A stretch of DNA of 28,359 bases. It comes from CAYRAV01 sp964422365 (GTDB taxonomy: Bacteria > Bacillota > Clostridia > Lachnospirales > Lachnospiraceae). Location: NCBI GenBank assembly GCA_964422365.1, contig CAYRAV010000040.1:1-28359 (forward strand), written 5' to 3'. Below, one piece after another: positions 14,226 through 21,893 of this stretch. Within the stretch, counting starts at the first letter, position 1; each line of letters begins with the position of its first letter. The notes below the pieces were generated by a model, which saw only the letters and a program-made list of their open reading frames with translations, was not told where the DNA came from and did not search any database. The position numbers and the translations under genes are program-made.

Positions 14226-14768
14226 ATGTCACGTATAGGAAGAATGCCTATCGCGGTACCAGCAGGTGTAACTGTTGATATTGCAGAAAATAATAAGGTG
14301 ACTGTTAAGGGTCCAAAGGGAACACTTGAGAGAGTGCTGCCTATTGAAATGAAAATTACTTTAGATGGTACAGAAATTAAGGTAGAAAGACCAAGTGATT
14401 TAAAGAAAATGAAATCATTACATGGTTTGACAAGAACATTAATTTATAACATGATTGTTGGTGTAACAGACGGATATGAAAAAGTTTTAGAAGTCAATGG
14501 TGTTGGTTATAGAGCTGCTAAGAAAGGGAAAGAACTAACACTTTCATTAGGTTATTCACATCCGGTTATTATGGTAGATCCAGAAGGAATCGAAACTGTA
14601 TTAGATGGACAGAATAAAATTATTGTAAAAGGTATCGATAAAGAAAAAGTTGGCCAATACGCTGCTGAAATCAGAGAAAAGAGAGCACCAGAACCTTATA
14701 AAGGAAAAGGTATCAAATATGCTGATGAAGTTATTAGACGTAAAGTTGGTAAGACTGGTAAGAAATAA
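14226..14768 (+). CDS. rplF: 50S ribosomal protein L6
   Basis: Sits at the base of the L7/L12 stalk near the factor-binding site. The 180-residue protein has two repeated domains: SRIGRMPIAVPAGV at the start, and the C-terminal signature PEPYKGKGIKYADEVIRRK at about 156-174. SD AGGAGGTG (14213-14220). rplR follows after 19 nt. Confidence 0.97.
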   Translation: MSRIGRMPIAVPAGVTVDIAENNKVTVKGPKGTLERVLPIEMKITLDGTEIKVERPSDLKKMKSLHGLTRTLIYNMIVGVTDGYEKVLEVNGVGYRAAKKGKELTLSLGYSHPVIMVDPEGIETVLDGQNKIIVKGIDKEKVGQYAAEIREKRAPEPYKGKGIKYADEVIRRKVGKTGKK

Positions 14769-14787
14769 TTAAAGGAGTGAAAACAAG

Positions 14788-15156
14788 ATGATTAGTAAAA
14801 AATCAAGAAATCAGGTTCGTGTAAATAAACATAGAAGAATTCGTAATCGTTTTGCAGGAACTGCAGAAAGACCACGTTTAGCTGTGTTTAGAAGTAATAA
14901 TCATATGTACGCTCAAATTATTGACGATACAGTTGGTAATACCTTAGTTGCAGCGTCTACACTTCAGAAGGATGTAAAAGCTGAATTAGAAAAAACGAAT
15001 GATGTTGCTGCTGCTGCTCATTTAGGAACTGTAATTGCAAAAAAAGCAATGGAAAAAGGTATTACAACAGTTGTCTTTGATAGAGGCGGTTTCATATATC
15101 AAGGAAAAATCAAAGCATTAGCAGATGCAGCTAGAGAAGCTGGTCTACAGTTCTAA
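14788..15156 (+). CDS. rplR: 50S ribosomal protein L18
   Basis: A 5S rRNA-binding protein of the central protuberance. The 122-residue product has a basic start (KKSRNQVRVNKHRRIRNR), then GTAERPRLAVFRSNNHMYAQ and the C-terminal FDRGGFIYQGKIKALADAAREAGL. SD AAAGGAGTG (14771-14779). rpsE follows after 16 nt. Confidence 0.97.
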   Translation: MISKKSRNQVRVNKHRRIRNRFAGTAERPRLAVFRSNNHMYAQIIDDTVGNTLVAASTLQKDVKAELEKTNDVAAAAHLGTVIAKKAMEKGITTVVFDRGGFIYQGKIKALADAAREAGLQF

Positions 15157-15172
15157 GCAAGGAGGAGAATAC

Positions 15173-15682
15173 ATGAAACGTACAATTATTGATGCTAGTC
15201 AAATGGAGTTAGAAGATAGTGTAGTATCAATTAAACGTGTTACCAAAGTAGTAAAAGGTGGACGTAATTTTAGATTTACAGCTTTGGTTGTTGTTGGCGA
15301 CAAAAATGGACACGTTGGTGCTGGATTAGGTAAAGCAACTGAAATTCCTGAAGCAATTCGCAAAGGGAAAGAGGATGCTATAAAAAAAATGATAGAGTTA
15401 CCTATTGATGAAAATGGTAGTGTACCACATGATTTCTTAGGAAAATTCGGAAGTGCATCCGTTCTTTTGAAACGTTCCCCAGAAGGTACAGGTATTATTG
15501 CTGGTGGTCCTGCTCGTTCAGTACTTGAGCTTGCTGGATTCAAAAATATTCGTACAAAATCTTTAGGATCTAATAACAAACAAAATGTAGTGCTTGCTAC
15601 AATTGAAGGGTTAAAACAGTTAAAAACACCTGAAGAAATTGCAAAACTTCGTGGAATTTCTGTTGAAGAGTTATTAGGCTAA
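15173..15682 (+). CDS. rpsE: 30S ribosomal protein S5
   Basis: Part of the mRNA entry site, with roles in decoding accuracy. The 169-residue product contains VVKGGRNFRFTALVVVGD, GHVGAGLGKATEIPEAIRKG and the spectinomycin-loop region upstream of these. The C-terminal half has SVLELAGFKNIRTKSLGSNN. ATG 15173 is chosen after AAGGAGGAG (15158-15166). The in-frame ATG at 15125 lies inside rplR before that SD and is rejected. Confidence 0.96.
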   Translation: MKRTIIDASQMELEDSVVSIKRVTKVVKGGRNFRFTALVVVGDKNGHVGAGLGKATEIPEAIRKGKEDAIKKMIELPIDENGSVPHDFLGKFGSASVLLKRSPEGTGIIAGGPARSVLELAGFKNIRTKSLGSNNKQNVVLATIEGLKQLKTPEEIAKLRGISVEELLG

Positions 15683-15704
15683 GAAAACCTGAAATATTGT
15701 AATA

Positions 15705-15732
15705 TATGTGGAGATCCCAGGGTTTCCACATA
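15705..15732 (+). promoter_or_regulatory. Hairpin in the rpsE-rpmD spacer
   Basis: TATGTGGA (15705-15712) pairs perfectly with TCCACATA (15725-15732); the 12-nt loop contains CCC/GGG, which could extend it. No T-run follows. The spacer 15683-15835 (153 nt) shows nothing else. Confidence 0.4.
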
Positions 15733-15835
15733 GCATAATGACAGTATTTGTAACAGATAATACACATATGTATTATTTTGTAGGGTAGTATTGTAGTAAT
15801 GCAATTATATTGCGTTTACAGAAAAGAGGTTTAAA

Positions 15836-16018
15836 ATGGCAGATAAATTAAGAATTACATTAGTAAAATCACCAATTGGTGCTATCCCAAAACACAAAGC
15901 AACTGTAGAAGCTTTGGGATTAAGAAAATTAAATAAAACAGTTGAATTGCCAGATAATGATGCTGTTAGAGGTATGATTTGGCATGTAAAACATTTAGTA
16001 AAAGTAGAAGAAATTTAA
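15836..16018 (+). CDS. rpmD: 50S ribosomal protein L30
   Basis: A small 50S protein of 60 residues with the family pattern RITLVKSPIGAIPKHKATVE, LRKLNKTVELPDN and RGMIWHVKHLV. The SD is weaker than its neighbours' (AGAGGT, 15824-15829). It is followed within 25 nt by rplO. Confidence 0.96.
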   Translation: MADKLRITLVKSPIGAIPKHKATVEALGLRKLNKTVELPDNDAVRGMIWHVKHLVKVEEI

Positions 16019-16043
16019 TTGATAAAGTAAGGAGGTGCACGCG

Positions 16044-16484
16044 ATGAACTTATCAGAATTAAGACCAACAGATGGATCTAAGCACAGCAACAATTTTAGA
16101 AGAGGCCGTGGACATGGTTCAGGAAATGGTAAGACAGCAGGTAAAGGGCATAAAGGTCAGAAGGCTCGTTCTGGAGCTCCAAGATTAGGTTTTGAAGGTG
16201 GTCAGATGCCTTTATACAGAAGACTGCCTAAGAGAGGTTTTACAAACAGAAATTCTAAGGAAATCGTTAGCATTAATGTTGATGCATTAAATAGATTTGA
16301 AGATGGAGCAGAAGTAACTGTCGAGACATTAATTGAGACAGGTGTAATTAAAAATCCTAAAGATGGTGTTAAAATTCTTGGAAATGGAGAATTAACTAAG
16401 AAACTTGATGTGAAGGTAAATGCGTTCAGTGCGTCTGCAATCGAGAAAATTCAAGCTCTTGGTGGAAAAGCAGAGGTGATGTAG
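16044..16484 (+). CDS. rplO: 50S ribosomal protein L15
   Basis: A late 50S assembly protein. The 146-residue product begins MNLSELRPTDGSKHSNN, then has the Gly/Arg/Lys-rich extension RGRGHGSGNGKTAGKGHKGQ (about 22-41) and GQMPLYRRLPKRGF. ATG 16044 lies 7 nt after AAGGAGGTG (16028-16036); the GTG at 16035 is within the SD. The stop is 2 nt before secY. Confidence 0.96.
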   Translation: MNLSELRPTDGSKHSNNFRRGRGHGSGNGKTAGKGHKGQKARSGAPRLGFEGGQMPLYRRLPKRGFTNRNSKEIVSINVDALNRFEDGAEVTVETLIETGVIKNPKDGVKILGNGELTKKLDVKVNAFSASAIEKIQALGGKAEVM

Positions 16485-16486
16485 GT

Positions 16487-17824
16487 ATGTTCAAAACCTT
16501 CGTAAATGCTTTTAAACACAAGGACATAAGAAAAAAATTATTGTACACTTTTTTTGCATTAATTATTGTCAGAATTGGTTCTCAGCTGCCAGTACCTGGT
16601 GTCAATGCTAGTTATATTGCACAATGGTTTAATCAACAGACAGCACTTAACTTTTTTGATCAAATGACAGGAGGTTCTTTTACCTCTATGTCAGTTTTTG
16701 CATTAAGTATTACTCCATATATTACATCTTCTATTATTATGCAATTGTTAACGATTGCTATTCCAAAATTAGAAGAGATGCAGAAAGATGGCGAAGAAGG
16801 AAGAAAGAAAATTACAGAATTTACTCGTTATTTAACCGTTGCTCTTGCTCTTTTGGAAAGTACAGCAATGGCAGTTGGGTTTGGACAAAGCGGATATTTT
16901 ACAGACGGGTTAAATATAACAACTGCAGCAGTAAGTATTGCTGCATTAACAGGTGGTTCTGCTTTCTTAATGTGGCTGGGCGAGAGAATCACAGAAAAAG
17001 GTGTAGGGAATGGTATTTCTATTATTTTGTTAATTAATATTGTATCAAGAATACCACAAGATATGGCCAATTTGTTTAACAAATTTGTAGTAAATCAGTC
17101 AAGTATTGGTATGAAGATTCTGGCAACAGTGCTGATTATTGGCATTATTGTTGCTATGGTTGTATTTATCATTATATTATCTGATGGTGAGAGACAGATA
17201 CCAGTACAATATGCAAAAAAATTACAAGGCAGAAAGATGGTAGGAGGACAGTCTACAAATATTCCTCTGAAAGTAAATACAGCTGGTGTTATTCCTGTTA
17301 TTTTTGCTGGATCATTATTATCATTTCCAATTGTAATTGCCAGTTTTTTGGGAGTTCAGCCAAAATCAGGAGCTGGAGCCTCACTGATACAGAAATTATT
17401 AAAAGTATGTAATCAGAATGATTGGTGTAATATTTCAAGTATTCAGGAGTTTAAATATACGTTGGGACTTGTTGTATATATTGTATTGCTTATTTTCTTT
17501 GCATATTTTTATACATCAGTTACATTTAATCCACTTGAAATTTCTAATAATATGAAAAAAGCAGGTGGCTTTATTCCGGGTATTCGTCCAGGAAAACCTA
17601 CAACTGATTATTTAACAGAAGTTTTGAATTATATTATCTTTATTGGTGCAATTGGTCTTACTATTATAGCAGTAATACCAATTATATTCTCCGGGGCATT
17701 TGATGCAAGTGTATCCTTTAGCGGAACATCTTTAATCATTATCGTTGGTGTTGTACTTGAAACATTAAAACAGATAGATTCACAAATGCTTGTGCGGAAT
17801 TACAAGGGATTCTTAGGAGAATAA
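16487..17824 (+). CDS. secY: Sec translocon channel subunit SecY
   Basis: The protein-conducting channel of the inner membrane, working with SecE and SecA. The 445 residues show ten hydrophobic segments. The signature GSQLPVPGVN (31-40) and the plug/TM2 region FALSITPYITSSIIMQLL (71-88) are present, as are the cytosolic loops containing EGRKKITEFTRY and QIPVQYAKKLQGRK. The outside loop between TM7 and TM8 (about 290-325) is a little expanded and carries two cysteines (C308, C314). SD GAGGTG (16474-16479) lies in the rplO end. A perfect 14-bp hairpin follows the gene. Confidence 0.97.
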   Translation: MFKTFVNAFKHKDIRKKLLYTFFALIIVRIGSQLPVPGVNASYIAQWFNQQTALNFFDQMTGGSFTSMSVFALSITPYITSSIIMQLLTIAIPKLEEMQKDGEEGRKKITEFTRYLTVALALLESTAMAVGFGQSGYFTDGLNITTAAVSIAALTGGSAFLMWLGERITEKGVGNGISIILLINIVSRIPQDMANLFNKFVVNQSSIGMKILATVLIIGIIVAMVVFIIILSDGERQIPVQYAKKLQGRKMVGGQSTNIPLKVNTAGVIPVIFAGSLLSFPIVIASFLGVQPKSGAGASLIQKLLKVCNQNDWCNISSIQEFKYTLGLVVYIVLLIFFAYFYTSVTFNPLEISNNMKKAGGFIPGIRPGKPTTDYLTEVLNYIIFIGAIGLTIIAVIPIIFSGAFDASVSFSGTSLIIIVGVVLETLKQIDSQMLVRNYKGFLGE

Positions 17825-17840
17825 TGTTGCCAAAAGAGTT

Positions 17841-17872
17841 TTTTAGCTGTAGTGAAGTCACTACAGCTAAAA
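17841..17872. terminator. Perfect 14-bp hairpin after secY, no following T-run
   Basis: TTTTAGCTGTAGTG (17841-17854), loop AAGT, exact complement (17859-17872). CCAA (17830-17833) can add pairs with TTGG (17873-17876). The U-run lies on the 5' side of the stem, not after it, so on the plus strand it is not a canonical intrinsic terminator. It may be a partial terminator, or a boundary that is processed, between the spc genes and adk. Confidence 0.4.
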
Positions 17873-17913
17873 TTGGTTTAAAATAATTTGTAAATTTGCA
17901 GACAAAAGGCTGC

Positions 17914-17943
17914 TTGGAAGATTAATACAATTAATAGTATAAT
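17914..17943 (+). promoter_or_regulatory. Promoter of adk-map
   Basis: TTGGAA (17914-17919), 18 nt, TATAAT (17938-17943), ~28 nt before the adk start. The -10 is a perfect match, so adk-map may be transcribed apart from the ribosomal genes. Confidence 0.5.
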
Positions 17944-17971
17944 CATTTGAGAGAAAGGATGAGTTTCCATC

Positions 17972-18616
17972 ATGAAAATTATTATGTTAGGAGCACCAGG
18001 TGCAGGAAAAGGAACACAAGCATTAAAAATAGCAGAAAAATACAATATTCCACATATTTCAACAGGAGATATTTTTAGAATGAATATCAAAGAAGGAACA
18101 GAACTTGGAAAGAAAGCAAAAAATTATATGGATCAGGGTCTTCTGGTGCCAGATGAATTGGTAGTAGATTTAGTAGTAGATCGTCTTGCACAGGCAGATG
18201 CGAAAAATGGTTATGTATTAGATGGTTTTCCAAGAACAATCCCACAGGCGGAAGCATTGGACAAAGCGTTAGCTGAAAAAGGTGAAGCAGTGGATTATGC
18301 GATTGATGTGGATGTTCCAGATGAAAATATTGTTAATAGAATGTCAGGAAGAAGAGCATGTACTACATGCGGTGGAACATATCATATTAAATATGCACCA
18401 ACAAAAGCAGAGGGGATATGTGATTCATGCGGTGGTACATTAGTACTGCGTGATGATGATAAACCTGAAACTGTAAAAAAACGTTTAGAAGTATATCATG
18501 AACAAACACAACCATTAATAGATTATTATAATAGCAAAAATGTATTGAAAACTGTTGATGGCACACAAGATGTAGCAGATGTATTTGCTGCTATTGTAAA
18601 AATATTAGAGGTGTAA
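17972..18616 (+). CDS. adk: Adenylate kinase, zinc-lid type
   Basis: Interconverts ATP + AMP and 2 ADP in the cytoplasm. The 214 residues carry the P-loop GAPGAGKGT (7-15), the AMP site motif DGFPRT (84-89) and a LID domain with four cysteines (C130, C133, C150, C153) for structural zinc, typical of Gram-positive enzymes. The SD AAAGGATG (17954-17961) is about 10 nt from the ATG. It is followed by map after 5 nt, the usual secY-adk-map order. Confidence 0.97.
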   Translation: MKIIMLGAPGAGKGTQALKIAEKYNIPHISTGDIFRMNIKEGTELGKKAKNYMDQGLLVPDELVVDLVVDRLAQADAKNGYVLDGFPRTIPQAEALDKALAEKGEAVDYAIDVDVPDENIVNRMSGRRACTTCGGTYHIKYAPTKAEGICDSCGGTLVLRDDDKPETVKKRLEVYHEQTQPLIDYYNSKNVLKTVDGTQDVADVFAAIVKILEV

Positions 18617-18621
18617 AAGAT

Positions 18622-19377
18622 ATGTCTGTTTCAATAAAATCTCCCAAAGAAATTGAATTGATGCGTGAGGCTGGAAATATTCTGGCAATTGTACATGAAG
18701 AATTGGAAAAATTTGTCCGCCCGGGCATTTCTACTTTAGATATTGATAAAAAGGGATATGAAATTATTAAAAGTTATCATTGTACTCCATCTTTTCTAAA
18801 TTATAATGGCTATCCTGCGTCTATTTGTGTTTCAGTAAACAACGAAGTAGTACATGGGATTCCAAGTAAAAAAAGAATTTTACAAGAAGGTGATATTGTC
18901 AGCTTAGATGCGGGAGTTATCTATAAAGGATATCATTCTGATGCAGCAAGAACGCATGGAGTTGGAGAAATTGATAAAGAAGTCCAAAGGCTGATAGATG
19001 TTACAAAACAAAGTTTTTTTGAGGGCATTAAATTTGCCAAGGAAGGAAATCATTTACATGATATTTCCAAAGCGATTCAGCAACATGTAGAAAGCAATGG
19101 TTTTTCTGTAGTCAGGGATTTGGTAGGTCATGGAGTGGGTAAGGAGTTACATGAAGATCCCCAAGTACCAAATTATAAACAACCAGGGCGGGGAATTAAG
19201 TTGTTAGAGGGGATGACTTTGGCAATTGAACCGATGGTAAATCAAGGGGGCTATGAAGTATGGTGGTTAGAAGATGACTGGACCGTAGTAACACGAGATG
19301 GCTTGCCTTCTGCACATTATGAAAATACTATTTTGGTAACCAAAGAGGGACCAGAGTTATTATCTATTCGTAAATAG
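18622..19377 (+). CDS. map: Methionine aminopeptidase, type I
   Basis: Removes the N-terminal Met from new proteins. In the 251 residues all metal ligands can be assigned: D96 (SLDAG), D107 (HSDAA), H170 (GHGVG), E203 (AIEPM) and E234 (HYENT), with the substrate-side H79 (VVHGIP). There is no N-terminal zinc-finger extension. The SD GAGGTG (18609-18614) overlaps the adk stop, so the two are probably translationally coupled. Confidence 0.97.
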   Translation: MSVSIKSPKEIELMREAGNILAIVHEELEKFVRPGISTLDIDKKGYEIIKSYHCTPSFLNYNGYPASICVSVNNEVVHGIPSKKRILQEGDIVSLDAGVIYKGYHSDAARTHGVGEIDKEVQRLIDVTKQSFFEGIKFAKEGNHLHDISKAIQQHVESNGFSVVRDLVGHGVGKELHEDPQVPNYKQPGRGIKLLEGMTLAIEPMVNQGGYEVWWLEDDWTVVTRDGLPSAHYENTILVTKEGPELLSIRK

Positions 19378-19390
19378 AAAGAGGGGTAAG

Positions 19391-19852
19391 ATGTACAAAG
19401 AATTATCGTTTGGTCAAATAGTGTTATCTTCAGCCGGCCATGACGCAGGACAATATTATGTGGTAACAGATGTTGATAAAGAATATGTATATTTGGTGGA
19501 CGGAAAATATAAAACTATGTCTAGTCCTAAAAAGAAAAATAAAAAGCATATCCAGATATTAAAATATGTAGACAGCGGCATTGTTTTAAAAAATAATGAT
19601 GGCACATTAACAGATGAAGATTTTTGGAAGACGATTAAAGAGTTCACAAACCGAAAAACAATAAAGACTAAAGAAAAAGATTCTAATAATGTAAATATGA
19701 AAGAACAAGGCGGGAAAGGTTTTGTATCTAGTGAAGAAAAGAAAAAAGCTTCAGAAGATTCTATGGAACCATTCTATGAAAAAGTAGAAAGCCTAAAGGA
19801 ATCTTTAGAAGATGCCATTGAAAGTTTAATAGATGGCAGTGAAGATAAATGA
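19391..19852 (+). CDS. KOW-domain RNA-binding protein (L14e-like) with acidic C-terminal extension
   Basis: Residues 1-60 match the small KOW/L14e-like proteins found between map and infA in many Clostridia: LSFGQIVLSSAGHDAGQYYV with DKEYVYLVDGK, then the basic KKKNKKH (48-54). Such proteins are thought to bind RNA or the ribosome, but their role is not established. This copy is 153 residues, against about 90 in usual members. The extra part (~90-153) is Lys/Glu/Ser rich and probably disordered or helical, ending in an acidic EKVESLKESLEDAIESL helix. SD AGAGGGG (19380-19386). It lies 13 nt after map and ~100 nt before infA. Confidence 0.8.
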   Translation: MYKELSFGQIVLSSAGHDAGQYYVVTDVDKEYVYLVDGKYKTMSSPKKKNKKHIQILKYVDSGIVLKNNDGTLTDEDFWKTIKEFTNRKTIKTKEKDSNNVNMKEQGGKGFVSSEEKKKASEDSMEPFYEKVESLKESLEDAIESLIDGSEDK

Positions 19853-19952
19853 GAAAAAGTTTATCTGTTTAAGTTATGTCTTTTCAACAGGAATCATTTC
19901 ATTTTTGAAAGGATGGAATAAATAATAATTATAATTTTTAGGAGGTAATGAA

Positions 19953-20171
19953 ATGTCAAAAGCAGATGTTGTAGAAATTGAAGGTATTGTAGTTGAAAAA
20001 TTACCAAATGCAATGTTTCAGGTAGAACTGGAAAACGGACACAAAGTATTGGCACATATTAGCGGAAAATTAAGGATGAATTTTATCCGTATTTTACCAG
20101 GTGATAAAGTTACATTAGAATTATCACCATATGATTTGACAAAGGGAAGAATTATCTGGCGAGATAAATAG
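19953..20171 (+). CDS. infA: Translation initiation factor IF-1
   Basis: Binds the 30S A site with IF-2 and IF-3. The 72-residue OB-fold protein has the family sequence VEIEGIVVEKLPNAMFQVEL, NGHKVLAHISGKLRMNFIRI and PGDKVTLELSPYDLTKGRI. SD TAGGAGGTAA (19939-19948). It is followed by a long terminator-like hairpin rather than directly by rpmJ. Confidence 0.97.
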   Translation: MSKADVVEIEGIVVEKLPNAMFQVELENGHKVLAHISGKLRMNFIRILPGDKVTLELSPYDLTKGRIIWRDK

Positions 20172-20190
20172 AGTCAGAAAAAACATTTGA

Positions 20191-20254
20191 TATAAATGGT
20201 ATGGCTGAATAACAACAAGTAAAAGTTACAGTTCAGTCATACCATTTATAAATT
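20191..20254 (+). terminator. Long hairpin after infA, probable terminator
   Basis: Nineteen paired positions (20191-20209 with 20232-20250, one G-U) with a 22-nt loop; the T-tract is short (ATTTTC, 20252-20256). It separates infA from the rpmJ promoter. Confidence 0.5.
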
Positions 20255-20289
20255 TTCATGAACATAGATTTTAAGAAAAAAGTTATAAA

Positions 20290-20405
20290 TTGGCTGGCAA
20301 AGGAGTTCTGTTGGGTGTCCGCAATAATGGAATAGGAATCATAGGAAAGTCCCTCCGATTGCATGAAAGCAGGCTGGATTTTCACATAATTTATGCAATT
20401 TTTTT
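20290..20405 (+). ncRNA. Possible short transcript or orphan terminator between infA and rpmJ
   Basis: ATTGCAT (20358-20364) pairs with ATGCAAT (20393-20399), followed by seven Ts (20399-20405). A -10-like TATAAA lies at 20284-20289 but no good -35. The enclosed sequence is GC-richer than its surroundings and non-coding. Readthrough control from infA is equally possible. The rest of the spacer to 20531 shows only a 6-bp hairpin (20461-20475). Confidence 0.25.
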
Positions 20406-20531
20406 GTCATATTGAGAATGGCAGGCAATTTTCAAACACACTCTAGTGAACAGGTTTTCATGTGCAGATTGCACAGCTATTTCTGTATATCTGAACTATA
20501 ACAAGTAAAAATAAAAAGAGTAAAAAAGTGC

Positions 20532-20560
20532 TTGCAATCACTAGAAAATTATGCTAAAAT
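20532..20560 (+). promoter_or_regulatory. Promoter of the rpmJ-rpsM-rpsK-rpsD-rpoA-rplQ unit
   Basis: TTGCAA (20532-20537), 17 nt, TAAAAT (20555-20560) with extended TGc. The A-rich upstream tract and AAAAAGTGCTTGCA context resemble the S10 promoter at 6145. Confidence 0.65.
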
Positions 20561-20592
20561 AGCAAATGGACTTTGTGAAAGGAGAGATTACG

Positions 20593-20706
20593 ATGAAGGT
20601 TAGAGCATCTGTAAAACCAATTTGTGAAAAATGCAAAATCATTAAAAGAAAAGGAAGCGTAAGAGTAATCTGCGAAAATCCTAGACACAAACAAAGACAA
20701 GGGTAA
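20593..20706 (+). CDS. rpmJ: 50S ribosomal protein L36, zinc type
   Basis: The smallest 50S protein, 37 residues, starting MKVRASVKPICEKC. The zinc ligands are intact: C11, C14, C27 and H32. SD AAAGGAGAG (20578-20586). It is the first gene behind the promoter at 20532. A 365-nt structured spacer separates it from rpsM, where most genomes have a short gap. Confidence 0.96.
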   Translation: MKVRASVKPICEKCKIIKRKGSVRVICENPRHKQRQG

Positions 20707-21071
20707 TCATAGTATATAATATGTGAATGATATAAATTGTTTTTGCTTTTTGTGTTACAAGCCTATGAACTAGTAAATAAAAGACAAGTAGAATAGGTAA
20801 TTGCAACTAGTGTTGCAAATGTGATACTGTGGACGGTTTGATGGACCGGTGTAATATAATTATAATTACCAGCATGAATATGCTGTCATGGTTTAAAGCG
20901 GCTGATGTAAATGCAACACCAGGATGTGTTGTACTTACATATTTTTCATCAATTGTAGTAAATTACTACAAAAATTACTTTCATTAATCCTGTAATGAAA
21001 GTGGGTGCTTAAAAGTAAAACCCGTGAAACAAAGTGAAAATGAATGAAAAGATAAATGGAGGTTAATGCAC
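20707..21071 (+). promoter_or_regulatory. Structured leader upstream of rpsM
   Basis: Five clear hairpins in order: TTGCAAC/GTTGCAA (20801-20818); CAGCAT/ATGCTG (20870-20885); ATGTAA with CAACAC, paired to GTGTTG with TTACAT (20905-20940); TTGTAGT/ACTACAA (20953-20971); ACTTTCATT/AATGAAAGT (20977-21002). GGGT 21003-21006 may also pair with ACCC 21020-21023. None is followed by a T-run. No protein frame or clear promoter was seen. The alpha operon in E. coli is repressed by S4 at the rpsM leader; rpsD is in this operon, so S4 feedback is a reasonable inference, but I could not derive the E. coli pseudoknot here. Confidence 0.55.
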
Positions 21072-21440
21072 ATGGCTCGTATCAGTGGTGTAGATTTACC
21101 AAGAGAAAAACGTGTAGAGATAGGTCTTACCTATGTATATGGTATCGGTAGAGCAAGTTCTAATCGTATTCTTGCAGAAGCAAAAGTAAATCCGGATACT
21201 CGTGTTAAAGATTTAACAGATGAAGAAGTTGCACGAATTCGTGATGTAGTTGATGCAACACAGACAGTAGAAGGTGATTTGCGTAGAGAAATCGCTCTTA
21301 ATATCAAGAGATTACAGGAAATCGGATGTTATAGAGGAATCCGTCATAGAAAAGGACTTCCTGTTCGTGGTCAGAAAACAAAAACGAATGCAAGAACAAG
21401 AAAAGGTCCAAAACGTACTGTAGCAAATAAGAAGAAATAA
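21072..21440 (+). CDS. rpsM: 30S ribosomal protein S13
   Basis: A 30S head protein contacting P-site tRNA and the L5 bridge. The 122-residue product starts MARISGVDLPREKRVEIGL and has GCYRGIRHRKGLPVRGQKTK followed by TNARTRKGPKRTV. ATG 21072 is 8 nt after GGAGGT (21058-21063); the in-frame ATG at 21066 is too close to the SD and adds two non-family residues. Confidence 0.96.
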   Translation: MARISGVDLPREKRVEIGLTYVYGIGRASSNRILAEAKVNPDTRVKDLTDEEVARIRDVVDATQTVEGDLRREIALNIKRLQEIGCYRGIRHRKGLPVRGQKTKTNARTRKGPKRTVANKKK

Positions 21441-21472
21441 TATTTAATTTAAATCCATAGGAGGGTTTGTCA

Positions 21473-21868
21473 ATGGCTAAGAAAATAGCAAAAAAAGTGA
21501 CAAAGAAACGTGTAAGAAAAAACGTTGATCGTGGACAAGCACATATTCAGTCATCTTTTAATAATACAATCGTTACACTGACAGATGCAGAAGGTAATGC
21601 TCTTTCTTGGGCAAGTGCAGGTGGTTTAGGTTTTAGAGGTTCTAGGAAATCTACTCCTTATGCAGCACAGATGGCTGCTGAAACTGCTGCAAAAGCAGCT
21701 ATCCCACACGGGTTGAAATCAGTGGAAGTTATGGTAAAAGGTCCTGGTTCAGGAAGAGAAGCGGCAATTCGTGCACTTCAGGCATGTGGCATTGAAGTTA
21801 CAAGTATCAAAGATGTTACACCAGTTCCACATAATGGTTGCAGACCACCAAAACGTAGACGTGTCTAA
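21473..21868 (+). CDS. rpsK: 30S ribosomal protein S11
   Basis: A platform protein near the mRNA exit. The 131-residue product has a basic N-terminus (KKIAKKVTKKRVRKNVDRG), HIQSSFNNTIVTLTDAEGNA, and the C-terminal signature VTPVPHNGCRPPKRRRV. ATG 21473 follows AGGAGGG (21459-21465); the TTG at 21467 is rejected as too close to the SD. Confidence 0.96.
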   Translation: MAKKIAKKVTKKRVRKNVDRGQAHIQSSFNNTIVTLTDAEGNALSWASAGGLGFRGSRKSTPYAAQMAAETAAKAAIPHGLKSVEVMVKGPGSGREAAIRALQACGIEVTSIKDVTPVPHNGCRPPKRRRV

Positions 21869-21893
21869 TTGAAAATATCAGGAGGTAAAAAAG

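Noticed and set aside
15199..15579. Antisense open frame (126 codons) inside rpsE
   Set aside because: Shadow of the S5 frame with no ribosome site or family resemblance.
20343..20352. AGGAAAGTCC, resembling a conserved piece of RNase P RNA
   Set aside because: The surrounding ~150 nt is far too short and lacks other conserved RNase P elements; taken as chance.
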